From contig PKUY01000435.1 in assembly GCA_003131705.1 (NCBI GenBank), positions 3,027-9,297 of the forward strand: a stretch of 6,271 nucleotides of DNA. Direction: 5' to 3'. Of the stretch, positions 5,097-6,271 are shown in pieces. Position 1 is the stretch's first letter; the number at the start of each line of letters is the position of its first letter. Under the pieces are notes generated by a model. It was not told the DNA's origin. It was given only the letters and a program-made list of their open reading frames with translations, and made no database searches. The stretch comes from Acidobacteriota bacterium (GTDB lineage: Bacteria > Acidobacteriota > Terriglobia > Acidiferrales > UBA7541). The position numbers and the translations under genes are program-made.

Positions 5097-6041
5097 TCAT
5101 ACGCTGCCAGGATCGGAACTGGCGCGGTGACCTGTAATCTTCGCGATATGGATGCGATAGAAAACCGGCTCTAACGGGCGCGGTGCACCATGCAGAATTG
5201 TCTTCGCGTAGCCAGGTTCCCACCACATCGCGTTCCTTCGCAGCAGTTCGTAAGCAAATGCTCGCGCGCCGCGCCACTCATCAACGTCTGGGAGTTCCTC
5301 GAATCGACCGGAAACGATAATGCTCACCCAGTGCTGTGAATTCGTCACTTCGTCCATCTGGACGCAGACCATCGGGTTGGAGCGCATCCATTCGATCTTT
5401 TGCCCAACGGTGGAAAAACTGTAGATGCAATTATCGTTGTAGGCGAAATAGATTGGAACGATATAGGGTTGGCCTTCCCGAGTGCACGCTAATCTCGCCA
5501 GATGCGTGCGGGCCAGCAAATCCAGACTCGCCTCCCTGGTCAGTTCCCGGATCACCGTCCTGGAAACCTCTTTTTGGTCCCGTTGCGTTTGGTCTAGGGC
5601 GCGCACATCGGGATGACGTTGCGGGGCGGCGAAGGCCTCCTTGACGCGTGGCCTCGTGAGATACCACAAGATACAAACATCAACAGCGATCACAAAAATC
5701 TGCCACGCGAAGACTAGAACTTTCGGATGCGGCATCGAGGTTAGAATCCCAATTGCCGCCAATAGTAAACCCGTTGAGATCAGCACGATCGCTGCAAGCC
5801 GCGCCCAGTAAACTAACCTCAACACGTAAATTGCCAACAGGGCATAAGCTACGGCGAGGAACAGAAGGATTCCCGCTCCGATTGTTCCCATCTCCGAAAA
5901 TAATTGCGGCATCGGTCCTTCGACCCCGGCTGTTACGGCTAGCCGACCTAACGCCAAGAAAGCCAAAGAACCTACGGCTAACAGCGCTGCCTCAATAGAC
6001 ATCAAGATCGCAATCACGATCACACCGAAGGGGCGTTTCAT
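5097..6041 (-). CDS. Four-helix membrane protein fused to a pyridoxamine 5'-phosphate oxidase-like flavin domain
   Basis: The 314-residue product has two parts. The N-terminal half has four hydrophobic segments at about 5-32, 53-74, 80-102 and 108-128; I do not recognise its family. After a charged linker (about 130-160), residues 165-305 look like the FMN-binding split barrel of the pyridoxamine phosphate oxidase-like superfamily: LARLACTREGQPYIVPIYFAY, then IYSFSTVGQKIEWMRSNPMVCVQMDEV, a WVSIIVSGRFEEL strand and a closing FYRIHIAKITGHRA strand. Such domains bind FMN, F420 or heme and often act as reductases or stress proteins. Here the domain would probably sit on a membrane face. The ATG at 6041 is preceded by TGAGGT (6053..6048), six bases away. 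It follows a stress-protein gene by 70 bases, suggesting a stress-related role. Reaction unknown. Confidence 0.75.
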   Translation of the reverse strand: MKRPFGVIVIAILMSIEAALLAVGSLAFLALGRLAVTAGVEGPMPQLFSEMGTIGAGILLFLAVAYALLAIYVLRLVYWARLAAIVLISTGLLLAAIGILTSMPHPKVLVFAWQIFVIAVDVCILWYLTRPRVKEAFAAPQRHPDVRALDQTQRDQKEVSRTVIRELTREASLDLLARTHLARLACTREGQPYIVPIYFAYNDNCIYSFSTVGQKIEWMRSNPMVCVQMDEVTNSQHWVSIIVSGRFEELPDVDEWRGARAFAYELLRRNAMWWEPGYAKTILHGAPRPLEPVFYRIHIAKITGHRASSDPGSV

Positions 6042-6111
6042 GCCTGTACCTCATTTACTTGTAGTGGTTGTCAGTAATGCCCACGTTCAGTGGCCAAATC
6101 GATGAGGTGGA
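6042..6111 (-). other. Short spacer between stress-protein and flavin-domain genes
   Basis: These 70 bases hold the ribosome binding site of the downstream gene (TGAGGT, 6053..6048). I see no clear terminator hairpin with T-run and no well-spaced promoter hexamers, so the two genes may be co-transcribed. Confidence 0.4.
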
Positions 6112-6271
6112 TTAACCGCGCACCGTTAACACCGGGCATTCCGCATGCGACACGACCTTATGTGCGATCGCGATTGGCAGATGTGTCGCCGCACCCGGGA
6201 CACCGCTCGGCCGACGTATCCCAAGAACTATCAGCTCTGCTCTGCAGCGCAAGGCAACCTCCAAAATTTTG
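6112..6271 (-). CDS. Universal stress protein (UspA family), C-terminal end (partial)
   Basis: Translating the minus strand from 6270 gives 52 residues ending in TAA (6114..6112); the 5' part lies outside the window. The fragment contains the last part of a Usp domain: a helix (ILEVALRCRA), the strand AELIVLGIRR, a loop, then ATHLPIAIAHKVVSHAECPVLTVRG, where ahkVv..aeCPVLtVr is the standard Usp C-terminal helix and strand. The usual nucleotide-binding pattern G-x2-G-x9-G-S/T is not kept: after LG comes IRRPSG and there is no Gly-Ser before the last helix, so this domain may not bind ATP in the MJ0577 manner. Usp proteins are cytoplasmic and induced by starvation, hypoxia or other stress. Whether it has one or two Usp domains cannot be seen. 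Confidence 0.85.
   Translation of the reverse strand, partial: KILEVALRCRAELIVLGIRRPSGVPGAATHLPIAIAHKVVSHAECPVLTVRG

Noticed and set aside
6032..6043. Short word shared with the left edge of the window (cgtttcatgcc at 1-11 and 6034-6044)
   Set aside because: The match is about 11 bases and does not extend; one copy is a gene start and the other lies inside the coxD start, so it is coincidence and not evidence of a duplication or attachment site.

Overview
All eight genes in this window, two of them cut by its edges, lie on the minus strand. In transcription order (right to left) they are: the tail of a universal stress protein; a membrane-anchored protein with a flavin-binding split-barrel domain; the small (LigA) and large (LigB) subunits of a protocatechuate 4,5-dioxygenase-type ring-cleaving enzyme; and a caa3-type cytochrome c oxidase operon (coxB with a fused cytochrome c domain, coxA, a short coxC, and the first seven codons of a probable coxD).

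The genes indicate an aerobic, Gram-negative-type bacterium of moderate GC content. The stress-protein tail (GAATHLP...AECPVLTVRG) resembles forms I associate with Acidobacteriota, and the respiratory gene order fits that group. This is an impression from sequence style, so the placement is tentative. No transposon, integrase, CRISPR array, tRNA or rRNA was seen, and no intergenic gap exceeds about 240 bases.

Region by region: 1-2347 holds the oxidase core (coxD start, coxC, coxA); 2348-2422 is a short intercistronic gap with a small hairpin; 2423-3526 is coxB; 3527-3642 is a probable control region with a CRP-like dyad; 3643-4854 is ligB and ligA, only three bases apart; 4855-5096 is the most structured noncoding region, with a near-ideal CRP-family dyad, a -10-like hexamer at class II spacing, a second dyad about three helical turns away, and a leader hairpin; 5097-6041 is the membrane/flavin fusion protein; 6112-6271 is the stress-protein tail.

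The oxidase passes electrons from its own cytochrome c domain to CuA, heme a and the heme a3-CuB site, reducing O2 and pumping protons; its D- and K-pathway residues are present. The dioxygenase also consumes O2, in cleaving a catechol-type ring. Both transcription units have TGTGA-N6-TCAC(A/G) dyads upstream, so one CRP/FNR-family regulator could link them. The most notable protein-level feature is that the positions forming the interfacial Mg/Mn site of A-type oxidases are altered in both subunits I and II.
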